Shown: positions 1 to 8,858, numbered from the stretch's first letter. The stretch: 64,000 nucleotides of DNA from Actinomadura graeca (GCF_019175365.1 NZ_CP059572.1:2480001-2544000); one strand, 5' to 3'. The notes: a model not told the origin generated them from the letters alone. Translations and numbers: made by a program.

Positions 1-75
1 GGCGCAGCACAGGACGCTCGTCCGGCGGGCATGGCGCGGCGCCATCGAGCGGCGGGTCTTCTTGTTGTCGGCCAC
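1..75 (-). CDS. 5' end of an unknown gene, cut by window edge
   Basis: A GTG start at 73-75 is preceded by a good ribosome site (GGAGAG, 76-84 on the minus strand) and opens a frame reading MADNKKTRRSMAPRHARRTS without a stop to the window edge. Only 25 residues are visible: a charged N-terminus rich in Lys and Arg followed by the start of a more hydrophobic stretch, which would fit the cytoplasmic lead of a membrane or secreted protein. No family can be named. It is co-oriented with the ROK regulator 157 bp upstream and may be its target or operon partner. Confidence 0.5.
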   Translation of the reverse strand, partial: MADNKKTRRSMAPRHARRTSVLCCA

Positions 76-231
76 GATCTCTCCACACTTTGAAGGTAAT
101 CGAGGAGTATCGACTCGCACGCGACCAGGCCAGATGGCACTTCGGTGCAGGTCACTCACCGTGGCCACACCGTAGGACGCGTGCGGCATTCACCGCAAGC
201 TCTAAATTGATAAAAATTCAGATCGCGTTAA

Positions 232-1422
232 TCACTTCAAAGATTGAAGGCAAAGGTCACCACCATCGAACGCGAACCGCGCGGCGCCACGCGCCGTGGC
301 CTGCCCGCCGAGCTCGGCCAGCGCGACGCCTCCGCGCCAGTTGCGCGGGCTCGCCATCCTCCGCATCCCGTCGGCGACCGGATCCAGGAGCGCGGGCCCG
401 GCGTCCGCCAGCTCGCCGCCCAGGATGAAGCGCTCGGGTGCGAGGACCGCGACGACGTTGGCCAGCCCGTTGACGATGTCCTGCGCGGCGTCCGCGACGA
501 TCCGCACGCAGCCGGGATCGCCGGAACGGGCCAGCCGGGCGAGCCGGGCGAGGGTGAGGTCGTTCCCGTGGAGGGCGGTGACGTGGCCCAGCAGCGCCTG
601 CCCGCCGACCTTCGTCTCCAGGCAGCCGCGGTTCCCGCAGACGCAGAGCCGGCCGTTGGTGTCGGTGGAGGAATGCCCGAGTTCCCCGATCCCGCCCAGC
701 CCGCCCCGGTACAGGAGCCCGCCGAGGAGCATCGCGCCGCCGACGCCGGAACTCAGATGCAGGTAGAGGACGTCCCGGCACCCTCGCGCGGCGCCCCACC
801 GCGCCTCGGCCAGCAGCGCGGCGTCGCAATCATTGATCAGCCGCACCGGAAGGCCGATCTCGGCGCCGAGATCGCCCGTGACGTCGGCGCCGTACCACGA
901 GGGGGCGAACGCCGGCTGGCGGGCGCCGAGCCCGTCCGGGACGGTGTTGGAGACGGGGTCTATCGAGACGCACAGCGCCAGCCCCGCACCGGCGATCGGC
1001 CGCGCCGCGACCCCCTCGGCCCGGCGCACCTCGTCGATCAGCTGGACGAGGAGCGAGCGCTCCTCGTCGTAGGGGAGGTCCGCCCCCCGCGGGAGCGACC
1101 GCTCCACCAGGACCGCGCCCTCGTGGTCGACCGCCGCCGCCGTCATCGTCTCCCGCGCGACCGTGACCGCCAGTGCCAGCTCCTCGGCGGCGGCGCCCAG
1201 CTCGACCAGGTTGACGCTCCGGCCGTTCCGCCGTCCCTTCGAGAGTTTGACCCGATCGTCCTCGACGAGTACACGGACGAGATTCGACACCGTGGCCTCG
1301 GACAGCCCCGTCACCCTCGCCAGCTCCGACTGCGACATCGTCCCGGCCTGCCGTAGTGCGGAAACGACCTTCTCCAGGTTCGAACGCCGCAACTCCGCGA
1401 GTGCCCCGCCATTCAGCGCCAT
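232..1422 (-). CDS. ROK-family transcriptional regulator
   Basis: Likely sugar-responsive DNA-binding regulator of 396 residues, the usual length for the NagC/XylR-type ROK family. Residues about 10-72 form a winged helix-turn-helix with a MarR-like recognition helix (TGLSEATVSNLVR). The rest is the ROK sugar-kinase fold: the NDCDA segment (197-201) carries the conserved Asp, GELGH (246-250) supplies the His, and CVCGNRGCLE (260-269) is the zinc-binding Cys cluster. No residue expected of the family is obviously missing. It lies upstream of the truncated gene at the window start and is probably unrelated to the biosynthetic cluster next door. The inducer cannot be told from sequence. Confidence 0.9.
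   Translation of the reverse strand: MALNGGALAELRRSNLEKVVSALRQAGTMSQSELARVTGLSEATVSNLVRVLVEDDRVKLSKGRRNGRSVNLVELGAAAEELALAVTVARETMTAAAVDHEGAVLVERSLPRGADLPYDEERSLLVQLIDEVRRAEGVAARPIAGAGLALCVSIDPVSNTVPDGLGARQPAFAPSWYGADVTGDLGAEIGLPVRLINDCDAALLAEARWGAARGCRDVLYLHLSSGVGGAMLLGGLLYRGGLGGIGELGHSSTDTNGRLCVCGNRGCLETKVGGQALLGHVTALHGNDLTLARLARLARSGDPGCVRIVADAAQDIVNGLANVVAVLAPERFILGGELADAGPALLDPVADGMRRMASPRNWRGGVALAELGGQATARGAARFAFDGGDLCLQSLK
235..249. promoter_or_regulatory. Short perfect inverted repeat at ROK stop codon
   Basis: CTTCAA AGA TTGAAG is a 6-bp perfect dyad next to the ROK stop codon (232-234), at the border of a locally AT-rich stretch (about 200-245) upstream of the next gene. It could be a ROK operator or a weak hairpin; it is short enough to be chance. 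Confidence 0.25.
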
Positions 1423-1498
1423 CGTCCCGACTCTCCACTGATGTCCACAAACTCTGAACCACCAGCGTACTGACCGGTCGCCGAAGGTCGTCCACCAT

Positions 1499-1529
1499 CC
1501 GCCGGGGAGCCGCCGAGGAGCCCCGGCGG
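1499..1529 (-). terminator. Hairpin between radical SAM gene and ROK gene
   Basis: Perfect 9-bp arms CCGCCGGGG (1499-1507) and CCCCGGCGG (1521-1529) enclose a 13-nt loop. It lies downstream of the minus-strand radical SAM gene and next to a second, stronger hairpin. There is no U tract, which is common for terminators in high-GC actinomycetes. Confidence 0.4.
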
Positions 1530-1533
1530 GCCG

Positions 1534-1563
1534 GGCCGGAGCCCCCTGGGCGGGGCCCCGGCC
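1534..1563 (-). terminator. Probable terminator of the radical SAM gene
   Basis: Arms 1534-1545 (GGCCGGAGCCCC) and 1552-1563 (GGGGCCCCGGCC) pair over 12 positions with one mismatch and a 6-nt loop. It begins about 30 bp past the stop codon of the minus-strand radical SAM gene, the expected place for its terminator. Confidence 0.55.
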
Positions 1564-1593
1564 CGGGCTTGCGTGCCGGGGCGGCGGGGGTGT

Positions 1594-3312
1594 CTAGGAC
1601 GTCAGGAGTTCCTCGATCATCTGCTGCGGGACGGTGGCGTCGTCGAACCAGCGGCCGCCGAACGGCCGGGGGACGGGCATGATCTGGTCGGTCGAGTAGG
1701 CGAGGATCTTCCGGTTGTAGTCGCGGAGGTCGTCCCGGAGCCCAGCGGGCAGCGCCTTGTCGAGCAGCAGGGCCCGCTCCATCTCCCCGAGCAGCTCGCG
1801 CGTCTCCTCGATGGTCTCCAGGACGGCCTTGCAGAACCCGGCGGGCAGCACGCCGTACTCGCCCTTGATCTCCACCAGGCGGGTGATCGCCTCGTAGGAG
1901 ACGTCCTGGAGCTGGCGCCTGTTCAGCCAGCGGGTCTCGTAGTTCAGCCGCCGGTACCACAGCGGCTCGACCATGGCCCGGCGGTGTTCCTCCAGCGTGC
2001 GGTGGTAGATCCGGTAGCCGTGCCTCTCCGGTTCCTCGAAGAACTGGGAGCCCGGGTCGAGGAAGGGCACCATCGGGCAGATGAGCGGGAGCGCGGCCCA
2101 CCCGCCGAACTTGCGTATCAGCCGCTCGGAGTAGGCGATGGTGTCCATGACCGACTGCCGGTCCTGGTACGGCATGCCGATGAAGAACCAGATCATGACG
2201 CTCTTCACGCCGGCGTCCCGGGCCTGGGGGATCCACTCCTCCATCTGCTTCATCGTGTAGTTCCCCCGGCCGGCCGCCGCACTGATCTTCAGGTCGTGCG
2301 ACTCCGGGGAGAGCATGATGTGGGACTCGGTCGACTCGCCCATCTTCTTCAGGATGTCGGGCGGCGTCAGGTTGAACTGCTCGAAGTGGACGCTCTTGTA
2401 GCCGAGCTCCTTCACGGCGTCCAGGTACTGATGCATCCGCGTCTTGTTCTCGGAATAGCATTGGAGGGCGTAGATCGAGGTGCGCTTCGCCGCCTCCTCC
2501 ATGGTGCGGAGCTCTTCGACGACGAGGTCGTGGTCCTTCTGCACGAGGGTCTTCTGGACGCCCATGATGTTGCGGTAGGCGAACCGCGATCCGCCGCACC
2601 AGCCGCAGTCGTGGGCGCATCCGGTGTTGGGCAGGGTCATGATGAGCTTGGAGCCCGACGGCCCCGCGTCGGGTGTCTCCCGGTAGTACGACCAGTCGTT
2701 GCGGACGTTGTTGTAGTCGGTCTTCGGCTTGTGGGTGAAGCCGGTGGCCTGCACTTCGCCATCGACCTTGTAGAGAAGGTTCGGGATGGAGCGGAAGTCC
2801 CTGTCGCCACGCCGGACCCGGGAGACCAGTTCCGTGACCGGTTCGAGCGTGTCGTAGCCCTGGAAGACGACGTCGACGCTCGGGTACTGGATGAGCTGCT
2901 CGGCATAGTAGGTCGCGGAGATCCCGCCGAAGATGGTGATGGCCTCGGGGTGCACCTCCTTGAGGGCGGCGGCGAGCTCGACGGAGCCGTGGCAGTGCGC
3001 CATCCAGTGCAGGTCGAACCCGAAGATCGGCGCTTCCAGCCGGCCGAGCAGCCGTTTGACGTCCAGCCCGGGATGCATGAGCATCAGCGACGCGACGTTG
3101 ATGATCTTGGTGTCGAAGCCGTGGTCGGCCAGCCGCTGCTTGATCGAGAACCAGCCGATCGGGTAGATCTCGTAGACCGAGGTGACGTTGACGCTGTCAC
3201 TGTCGCTCAGGTAGGCGAACAGCATGTCGTCGCGCTCGCGGAAGTCGTAGACGCTGGGCGCGTGTAACAGGAAGAGGTCGGCCTCCAGCCGCGATGCTAC
3301 CTGCTGATCCAT
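1594..3312 (-). CDS. Cobalamin-binding-type radical SAM protein
   Basis: 572 residues. An N-terminal region of about 200 residues has the layout of a B12-binding domain (YPIGWFSIKQRLADHGFDTKI, then alternating beta strands with FGFDLH and IFGGISATYY). A radical SAM core follows with the Fe-S motif CAHDCGWC (C232, C236, C239; CxxxCxxC). Such class-B-like enzymes often methylate unactivated carbon or rearrange rings using methylcobalamin and SAM; the reaction here cannot be read from sequence. It has its own sigma70-like promoter and probable terminator and is divergent from the anthranilate-CoA-ligase-like gene, so a tailoring role in region B is plausible but not proven. The start at 3312 is preceded by AGAGGCT. 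Confidence 0.8.
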   Translation of the reverse strand: MDQQVASRLEADLFLLHAPSVYDFRERDDMLFAYLSDSDSVNVTSVYEIYPIGWFSIKQRLADHGFDTKIINVASLMLMHPGLDVKRLLGRLEAPIFGFDLHWMAHCHGSVELAAALKEVHPEAITIFGGISATYYAEQLIQYPSVDVVFQGYDTLEPVTELVSRVRRGDRDFRSIPNLLYKVDGEVQATGFTHKPKTDYNNVRNDWSYYRETPDAGPSGSKLIMTLPNTGCAHDCGWCGGSRFAYRNIMGVQKTLVQKDHDLVVEELRTMEEAAKRTSIYALQCYSENKTRMHQYLDAVKELGYKSVHFEQFNLTPPDILKKMGESTESHIMLSPESHDLKISAAAGRGNYTMKQMEEWIPQARDAGVKSVMIWFFIGMPYQDRQSVMDTIAYSERLIRKFGGWAALPLICPMVPFLDPGSQFFEEPERHGYRIYHRTLEEHRRAMVEPLWYRRLNYETRWLNRRQLQDVSYEAITRLVEIKGEYGVLPAGFCKAVLETIEETRELLGEMERALLLDKALPAGLRDDLRDYNRKILAYSTDQIMPVPRPFGGRWFDDATVPQQMIEELLTS

Positions 3313-3468
3313 TGTGCAGAGCCTCTTTTCTCGTGGACTGAGCGGCCCCGCGGCTGGTGCGGCGTCGTGCGCTGGAGCCTGATGGAACGAGCGCGGAATG
3401 AGATGATCCGTGAGGCTTCGGCATGTGTCCGGGCGGGACGGTCAAAGGCACTGATGAACGCTCTTTCA

Positions 3469-3497
3469 ATCATTTCCCCCGACTGAAAAACTGTCAA
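3469..3497 (-). promoter_or_regulatory. Sigma70-like promoter for the radical SAM gene
   Basis: On the minus strand TTGACA (3492-3497) is followed after exactly 17 nt by AATGAT (3469-3474). The -35 is a full consensus match and the -10 matches at four of six. Predicted transcription would begin near 3462, leaving a leader of about 150 nt before the start at 3312. The 300-bp gap 3313-3613 shared with the divergent plus-strand ligase holds no other clear signal. Confidence 0.55.
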
Positions 3498-3613
3498 GGT
3501 CTGCCTCGTCGAAATATCGCGCTCCTTGTTTCATGCGAATGCGGGCAATAGGCGAGGCTTTTCCATTCCGATAGCGACATGGATCCGGGGCGGGCGGCAC
3601 GGGACACTGAACC

Positions 3614-5230
3614 ATGCGGTTACCTTCGGCCCATATCGACACGTTCTGCCGAGACAACCTGCCGCCCGCCGGGCAGTGGCCCGAACTGCTCTTCGGCCTG
3701 CCGGAGCTGCGTTATCCGGAACGCCTGAACTGCGCGGAGGCCCTGCTGGACGCCGCCGTGGCGCGCCACGGGGCGGACCGTCCCTGCCTGCTGACCGGCT
3801 CGGAGACCTGGACGTACGGCGACCTGCTCCGGCGCGCCAACCAGATCGCGGGGGTGCTCGCCGAGGATCTCGGCCTGGTGCCGGGGAACCGGGTGCTGCT
3901 GCGCGGGCCGAACGGCCCCTGGCTGGTCGCGGCGTGGTTCGCCGTGCTGAAGGCCGGGGGCGTGGCGGTCACCACCATGCACCTGCTGCGCGCCGGTGAG
4001 ATCGCGGCGCTGGCCGCGCGGACCGAGCCGGACCTCGTCGTGTGCGACCACCGCTACACCGCCGACGTGGAGGCGGCCCTTCCCGGGGTGCCCGCCGTGG
4101 TCTACGGCGGCGGTTCCGGCGACGACCTGATCGGCCGCAGCGAGGCCAGGAGCCCGGACTTCGCCGCGGTCGCCACCGCCGCGGACGACGTGGCCCTGCT
4201 CGCACCGACCTCGGGGACCACCGGCATCCCCAAGATCACGGCGCATTTCCACCGCGACGTCCTGGCGATCAACGACACGTTCGGCCGGCACGTCCTCGCC
4301 GCGCGGCCGGACGACGTCTTCACCGGCACGCCGCCGCTGGGGTTCACCTTCGGCCTCGGCGGGCTCGTCGTCTTCCCGCTGAGCGCGGGGGCGGCGGTGG
4401 TGCTGATGGAGCGCGCCACTCCCGACGGCCTGGCGGACCTCATCGTGGACCACGACGTGACCACGGTGTTCACCGCGCCGACGATGTACCGGGCGCTGCT
4501 GGCGACCGGGAAGGGCCGGGCCCTGACGAGCCTGCGCACGTGCGTGTCCGCGGGGGAACACCTCCCGGCGACGGTCTGGCGGGACTTCCACGCCGAGACG
4601 GGACTGGAGATCGTGGACGGCATCGGCTGCACGGAGCTGCTGCACATCTTCATCTCGGCCGCCCCGGACCGGATCCGGCCGGGGTCCACGGGACGGGTCG
4701 TCCCGGGTTTCGAGGCCGCCGTCCTGGACGAGGAGGGGCGCCCGGTGCCGGACGGGGTGGCCGGCCGCCTCGCCGTGAAGGGCCCGACCGGATGCCGGTA
4801 CCTCGGCGACGACCGCCAGCGCGGCTACGTCGCCGGCGGCTGGAACATCACCGGGGACACCTATGTGCGCGACGCCGACGGCTATTTCTGGTATCAGGCC
4901 CGGAGCGACGACATGATCGTCTCCGCGGGCTACAAGATAGCCGGGCCGGAGGTCGAGCAGGCCCTCGTCAGGCATCCGGACGTGCTGGAGGCCGGCGTGG
5001 TGGGGGCGCCCGATCCGCTGCGGCAGATGATCGTGAAGGCGTACGTCGTGCTGCGGGACGGCGCGTCCCCCGGTCCCGAGAAGGCGGCCGAGCTCCAGGA
5101 CTTCGCCAAGCGGACGATCGCGCCGTACAAATATCCCCGCTCGATCGAGTTCGTCGATTCCCTTCCCCGGACGCTGACCGGGAAGGTGCAGCGTTATCTG
5201 CTGCGCGAATCCGCGGCCGGGCAGGCGTAG
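3614..5230 (+). CDS. 2-aminobenzoate (anthranilate)-CoA-ligase-like enzyme
   Basis: ANL-superfamily adenylate-forming enzyme of 538 residues. The N-terminus (SAHIDTFCRDNLPPAGQWPE) is the pattern I associate with 2-aminobenzoate-CoA ligases of the benzoate-CoA-ligase group. The ATP-binding loop is TSGTTGIPK (about residue 197), the substrate/A5 region reads DGIGCTELLHIF, and the C-terminal domain ends with LPRTLTGKVQRYLLR carrying the catalytic Lys. Expected reaction: anthranilate + ATP + CoA to anthraniloyl-CoA. The anthranilate synthase and the aminobenzoyl-CoA-type monooxygenase in the same cluster support that substrate. It is the only plus-strand gene of region B, and its 3' end overlaps the convergent hotdog gene by 37 bp. 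The ribosome site is weak (GGGA, 13 nt upstream). Confidence 0.8.
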   Translation: MRLPSAHIDTFCRDNLPPAGQWPELLFGLPELRYPERLNCAEALLDAAVARHGADRPCLLTGSETWTYGDLLRRANQIAGVLAEDLGLVPGNRVLLRGPNGPWLVAAWFAVLKAGGVAVTTMHLLRAGEIAALAARTEPDLVVCDHRYTADVEAALPGVPAVVYGGGSGDDLIGRSEARSPDFAAVATAADDVALLAPTSGTTGIPKITAHFHRDVLAINDTFGRHVLAARPDDVFTGTPPLGFTFGLGGLVVFPLSAGAAVVLMERATPDGLADLIVDHDVTTVFTAPTMYRALLATGKGRALTSLRTCVSAGEHLPATVWRDFHAETGLEIVDGIGCTELLHIFISAAPDRIRPGSTGRVVPGFEAAVLDEEGRPVPDGVAGRLAVKGPTGCRYLGDDRQRGYVAGGWNITGDTYVRDADGYFWYQARSDDMIVSAGYKIAGPEVEQALVRHPDVLEAGVVGAPDPLRQMIVKAYVVLRDGASPGPEKAAELQDFAKRTIAPYKYPRSIEFVDSLPRTLTGKVQRYLLRESAAGQA

Positions 5231-5643
5231 CCGCCTTCGGCCCTCCGCGCCGCGGCGGCACTGACCAGGGCGGTGCGGAGGTGGTCCGGCCACGGCGCCG
5301 GGCGGTCGTCTTCGTTCACGTGGACCACGGTGTGCCTTCCGGCGGCGCATGTCCGCCCTTCGCAGACGACCGTCCAGCCGAAGGTGACGCTGCAGTTCTT
5401 CACGCGTTCCACGTCGAGGCGCAGTTCGCATCGCTGCCCGAAGCGCTGCGGCCGGTGATAGGCGGCCTCCGCCGAGCGCCGGGGATAGGTGCCCGCCTCG
5501 CCGGGGTCCCAGCCGAGCGTCCGGAGGAAGGCGTGCTCGGCGGCCTCAGCCCAGCGGAACACGGCCGACCAGTGGACGCGCCCGCCCGCGTCGGTGTCCG
5601 CCCAGACGACCGGCCTGTCCTCGGCGTACGCGTGCTCAGCCAA
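5194..5643 (-). CDS. Hotdog-fold acyl thioesterase (4-hydroxybenzoyl-CoA-thioesterase type)
   Basis: 149 residues, one hotdog domain. Near the N-terminus WADTDAGGRVHWSAVFRWAE matches the family signature DxDxxGxVHxxxxxxWxE, with the catalytic Asp in place. It probably hydrolyses the thioester of an aryl-primed chain, or edits mis-primed ACP or CoA. The start is TTG at 5641-5643, overlapping the last codons of the anthranilate synthase gene, so it is the last gene of the minus-strand run and translationally coupled. Its tail overlaps the convergent ligase. Confidence 0.75.
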   Translation of the reverse strand: MAEHAYAEDRPVVWADTDAGGRVHWSAVFRWAEAAEHAFLRTLGWDPGEAGTYPRRSAEAAYHRPQRFGQRCELRLDVERVKNCSVTFGWTVVCEGRTCAAGRHTVVHVNEDDRPAPWPDHLRTALVSAAAARRAEGGYACPAADSRSR

Positions 5644-7855
5644 CGATCGCCTCCGCGCCGGACGCGGCCGCGCGCGGCCGCTCCCGGCAGAGGGCGAGCA
5701 CGTTCGCGATGACCCGGTGCCCGGCCCGGCCGGACGCGGTGAGGATCGACTCCGGGTGGAACTGCACCGCCCACCGGCCCGCCGCCGGATCCTCGATCGC
5801 CATCACCGCGCCGTCCGGGGCAGCCGCCGTCACGGTGAACCCGCCGCGCACCTCGCCCGGCGGCGCGTACAGGGAGTGGTAGCGCCCGGCGGTGAACTCC
5901 GGGCCGAGCCCGCCGAGCAGCGCGCCGCCGGACACCCGCACCGGCCCCGGCTTGCCGTGCACCGGCCGGGGCAGGACCGACAGCGTCCCGCCCGCGTGCT
6001 CCACCATCGCCTGGAGCCCCAGGCACACCCCGAACACCGGCAGCCGCCGCCGGTACACCTCGTCGAGCAGCGCGGCGCAGCCGAAGTCCGACGGACGGCC
6101 CGGACCCGGCGACAGCACCACCAGGTCGGGCGCGTACTCGTCCAGCAGCGCGGGCGGGAACCCGAACCGGAGCGTGGCGACGTCGGCCCCCTCCTGCCGG
6201 AGGTAGTCGCCCAGCATGTGGACGAACGAGTCCCGGTGGTCGACCAGCAGCACGCGCGCCGCCGCGTGGCCCGGCGGGACGCCCGATCTCCCCCGGCCGG
6301 CGGCGCGTCCGTAAGCCTGCCCGGCGCCGGCCCGTCCCGGGGGATGTGGGGGGTCGTCCCCCCACAAGAGACCGGCCCGGTCCTGCGAGGCCGCCTCCGC
6401 CATGGTCTCCAGCAGGGCGCGGGCCTTGATGTGGGTCTCCCGCTCCTCGGCCTCCGGCACCGAGTCGTACAGCAGCGTCGCGCCGGCCCGGACCGCGGCG
6501 ACGCCGCCGGTGATGTGGGTGGTCCGCAGCGTCAGGCCCGTGTTCAGGGACCCGTCGAACCCGATCCTGCCGACCGCGCCGCCGTACCAGCGCCGCGGCG
6601 TGTCCTCGTGGTCCTCGATGAACTGCGTCGCCCGCGCCTTGGGCGCGCCCGTCACGGTGACCGCCCACATGTGGGTGAGGAACGCGTCCAGGGCGTCGAA
6701 CTCCGGCCGCAGCCGCCCCTCGACGTGGTCCACGGTGTGGATGAGACGGCTGTACATCTCGATCTGCCGCCGCCCGATCACCCGCACCGAGCCCGGGACG
6801 CACACCCGCGCCTTGTCGTTGCGGTCCACGTCGGTGCACATGGTCAGCTCGGACTCCTCCTTCGCCGACCCGAGCAGCGCCGCGATGTTCGCCGCGTCCT
6901 CCAGCGGGCCCTCGCCGCGCTGGATCGTGCCCGCGATCGGGCAGGTCTCCACCCGGTCGCCGGTCACCCGCACGTACATCTCCGGTGAGGCGCCGACGAG
7001 GTACTCCCCCTCCCCCAGGTTGAACAGGAACTCGTAGGGGGCGGGGTTGCGCCGGCGCAGCAACTGGTAGAAGGCGGACGGCGCGTCGCACCTGCCGTGG
7101 AACACGTGGCTGGGCACCACCTCGAACAGGTCCCCCCGCGCGAACCGCTCCCGTGCCAGCTCGACGACCTTGGCGTACGTCCCGGGCCGCGGTTCCCCGC
7201 TTCGCGGGTGCGGCGGCGGCGCGTCCGACATGAGCGCCGGGCCGGTGTCCCGTCCCAGGCCGGCCGTGGAGGCGCCGTCCACCTCGAACTCGTAGGAGTA
7301 CCGGTGCGCCGTCTCCCGTTTGCGGTCCACCACCCAGATCTCGTCGGGCAGGTGGAGCACCAGGTCGCGTTGCGCCTCCGCCCGGTCGAGCCGCTGCCGC
7401 ACCGGCTCGAACTGGAACGCCAGGTCGTAGCCGAACGCCCCGTAGAGGCCGAGGTGCGGGTCGTCGGTCCCGAACTCCTTGACGATCTCCCGCAGGGCGC
7501 TGAACACCGTCGGGCGCCGGGTGCGCTCCTCCTCGGGGGCGGGCCGGCCGGGTTCCGGTATGACGACGGCGTGCCCGCCGGCCCGCCGTCCGGCCCGCCG
7601 CATCGCCGCGAGGACCACGGGGAGGATCAGGCGGCCGCGCTCGTTCAGGGCGCGGGCGGTGAGCCGCCGCCCGGTCGCGGTGATCTCGATGGGCGGGTCG
7701 ACGTAGGCGATGGCCCAGCGGCTGTACCGCCCCAGGTACTCCATGCCGGAGCTGAGCACACCGCCCCGCCGGGAGTCGACCATCCCGGCGATCCGCTCCA
7801 GCGCGGCCGGATCGAACGACGCCACCGTGCGCGTGATGTCCAGCGTGATGTCCAT
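5636..7855 (-). CDS. Fused anthranilate synthase (TrpE-TrpG)
   Basis: 739 residues, the length of the fused TrpEG type. Residues about 1-500 are the chorismate-binding subunit: PIAGTIQRG, TMCTDVDRNDKARVCVPGSV and TVTGAPKARATQ are its conserved motifs. After a short linker rich in Gly, Pro and Arg comes a class I glutamine amidotransferase with SPGPG, GVCLGLQAM (nucleophilic Cys) and FHPES (His and Glu). Both halves look intact. Expected reaction: chorismate + Gln to anthranilate + pyruvate + Glu. PhzE-type enzymes stop at ADIC and share this architecture, but the neighbouring anthranilate-CoA ligase favours anthranilate. The ATG at 7853-7855 shares one base with the ketoreductase stop. A longer same-frame reading to 8281 is only a shadow of the ketoreductase gene. 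Confidence 0.9.
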   Translation of the reverse strand: MDITLDITRTVASFDPAALERIAGMVDSRRGGVLSSGMEYLGRYSRWAIAYVDPPIEITATGRRLTARALNERGRLILPVVLAAMRRAGRRAGGHAVVIPEPGRPAPEEERTRRPTVFSALREIVKEFGTDDPHLGLYGAFGYDLAFQFEPVRQRLDRAEAQRDLVLHLPDEIWVVDRKRETAHRYSYEFEVDGASTAGLGRDTGPALMSDAPPPHPRSGEPRPGTYAKVVELARERFARGDLFEVVPSHVFHGRCDAPSAFYQLLRRRNPAPYEFLFNLGEGEYLVGASPEMYVRVTGDRVETCPIAGTIQRGEGPLEDAANIAALLGSAKEESELTMCTDVDRNDKARVCVPGSVRVIGRRQIEMYSRLIHTVDHVEGRLRPEFDALDAFLTHMWAVTVTGAPKARATQFIEDHEDTPRRWYGGAVGRIGFDGSLNTGLTLRTTHITGGVAAVRAGATLLYDSVPEAEERETHIKARALLETMAEAASQDRAGLLWGDDPPHPPGRAGAGQAYGRAAGRGRSGVPPGHAAARVLLVDHRDSFVHMLGDYLRQEGADVATLRFGFPPALLDEYAPDLVVLSPGPGRPSDFGCAALLDEVYRRRLPVFGVCLGLQAMVEHAGGTLSVLPRPVHGKPGPVRVSGGALLGGLGPEFTAGRYHSLYAPPGEVRGGFTVTAAAPDGAVMAIEDPAAGRWAVQFHPESILTASGRAGHRVIANVLALCRERPRAAASGAEAIVG

Positions 7856-8601
7856 CAGAGGGACAGACCTCCGTCGATCCCCAGGACCTGGCCCGTGATG
7901 TAGGCGGAACGGCAGGAGACGAGGAAGGACACGAGGTCGGCGACCTCGTCCGGCGTGCCGGGGCGGCGCAGCGCGATCCTCTTGAGCTGTTCCTTCCGCC
8001 GGGCGTCGCCGAGCCCGGCGGTCATGTCCGTCGTGATCATCCCGGGCGCGACGCAGTTGGCCCGGACACCGAACCGCCCGAGCTCCTGCGCGATCGACTT
8101 GGTGAACCCGATGATCCCGGCCTTGGACGCGGCGTAGTTCGCCTGCCCGGTGTTGCCGTGGACGCCCGCCACCGAGGAGATGGTGACGATGCTCCCGGCG
8201 TCGTGCCGCATGAGCGGCCGCGCCGCGGCGCGGCAGAGGTGGTAGGTGCCGTCCAGGTTCGTGCGGATCACCGCGTCCCACTCGTCGTCGGCCATCCGGG
8301 CCAGCGGCCGGTCGCGGACGATCCCGGCGTTGGCGACGACCGCCGCCAGGGGCCCGAGCTCGTCCTCGGCCTCGCAGACGAGCTTTCCGGCCTGGCCCGG
8401 GACGGAGACGTCGGTCCTCCGGGCGAGCACCCGGGCGCCCGCGCGGCGCGCGGCGGCCGCGGTCTCACCGGCCTCCTCCTCGCCGGACAGGTAGCAGAAC
8501 GCGACGTCGAATCCGTCGGCGGCCAGGCGGAGCACGGCGGCCCGCCCGATGCCCCGCGACCCGCCGGTGACGACCGCGACGGGCCGGTCCGCGCCCGTCA
8601 T
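7855..8601 (-). CDS. FabG-like 3-oxoacyl-ACP reductase
   Basis: Classical short-chain dehydrogenase of 248 residues. It has the NADP(H)-binding motif TGGSRGIG (12-19), NAG (91-93), catalytic Ser in the ISSVAG segment, and YAASK with Y156 and K160. It ends with the FabG-like IDGGLSL. Placed directly after an ACP gene (stop and start share one base) and before the anthranilate synthase, it most likely reduces the beta-keto group of the growing ACP-bound chain in region B. Confidence 0.88.
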   Translation of the reverse strand: MTGADRPVAVVTGGSRGIGRAAVLRLAADGFDVAFCYLSGEEEAGETAAAARRAGARVLARRTDVSVPGQAGKLVCEAEDELGPLAAVVANAGIVRDRPLARMADDEWDAVIRTNLDGTYHLCRAAARPLMRHDAGSIVTISSVAGVHGNTGQANYAASKAGIIGFTKSIAQELGRFGVRANCVAPGMITTDMTAGLGDARRKEQLKRIALRRPGTPDEVADLVSFLVSCRSAYITGQVLGIDGGLSL

Positions 8602-8858
8602 CAGGCCGTCCCGACCTTGGCGGAGACGAGCCGGTGGATGGCCGGCAGCGTGGTCAGCGACGTGATCTCCTCCTCGCTGATCTTGATCCGGTACCTCTTC
8701 TCCAGCTGGACGGCGATCTCCATCGCCGCGAGCGAGTCCACGTCGAGGTCCTCCGCCAGGTCGGCGTCGTCGGTCACCTCCTCGACCGGGAGCTCGACCT
8801 CCTCGGCGACGAGCGCGCGCAGGTCCTCGATGTCGACGGCCGTCTGGTCGGCTGGCAT
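8601..8858 (-). CDS. Acyl carrier protein
   Basis: 85 residues, acidic, four-helix ACP fold. The phosphopantetheine site is DVDSLAAM with Ser42. The gene is coupled to the ketoreductase (TGATG overlap at 8599-8603) and preceded by GAGGAG, which fixes the ATG at 8858. Probably the main carrier for chain extension by the discrete ketosynthases upstream; the second ACP of this cluster sits beside a ligase and may serve the starter. Confidence 0.9.
   Translation of the reverse strand: MPADQTAVDIEDLRALVAEEVELPVEEVTDDADLAEDLDVDSLAAMEIAVQLEKRYRIKISEEEITSLTTLPAIHRLVSAKVGTA

Noticed and set aside
1573..3267. 564-residue plus-strand reading opposite the radical SAM gene
   Set aside because: Composition is Asp/Val/Gly/Arg-rich antisense noise and the opposite strand encodes a clear radical SAM protein with a Cys motif.
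3466..3657. 63-residue minus-strand reading in the divergent promoter gap
   Set aside because: It overlaps the ligase start and the promoter of the radical SAM gene and shows no recognisable protein features.
5636..7855. Phenazine pathway (PhzE) assignment
   Set aside because: Architecture alone would allow it, but no other phz gene is present and the anthranilate-CoA-ligase-like neighbour explains the enzyme better.
5636..8281. 881-residue minus-strand reading that fuses an Arg-rich N-terminus to the anthranilate synthase
   Set aside because: The first 142 residues are an out-of-frame reading of the ketoreductase gene; the coupled ATG at 7855 starts the real protein.
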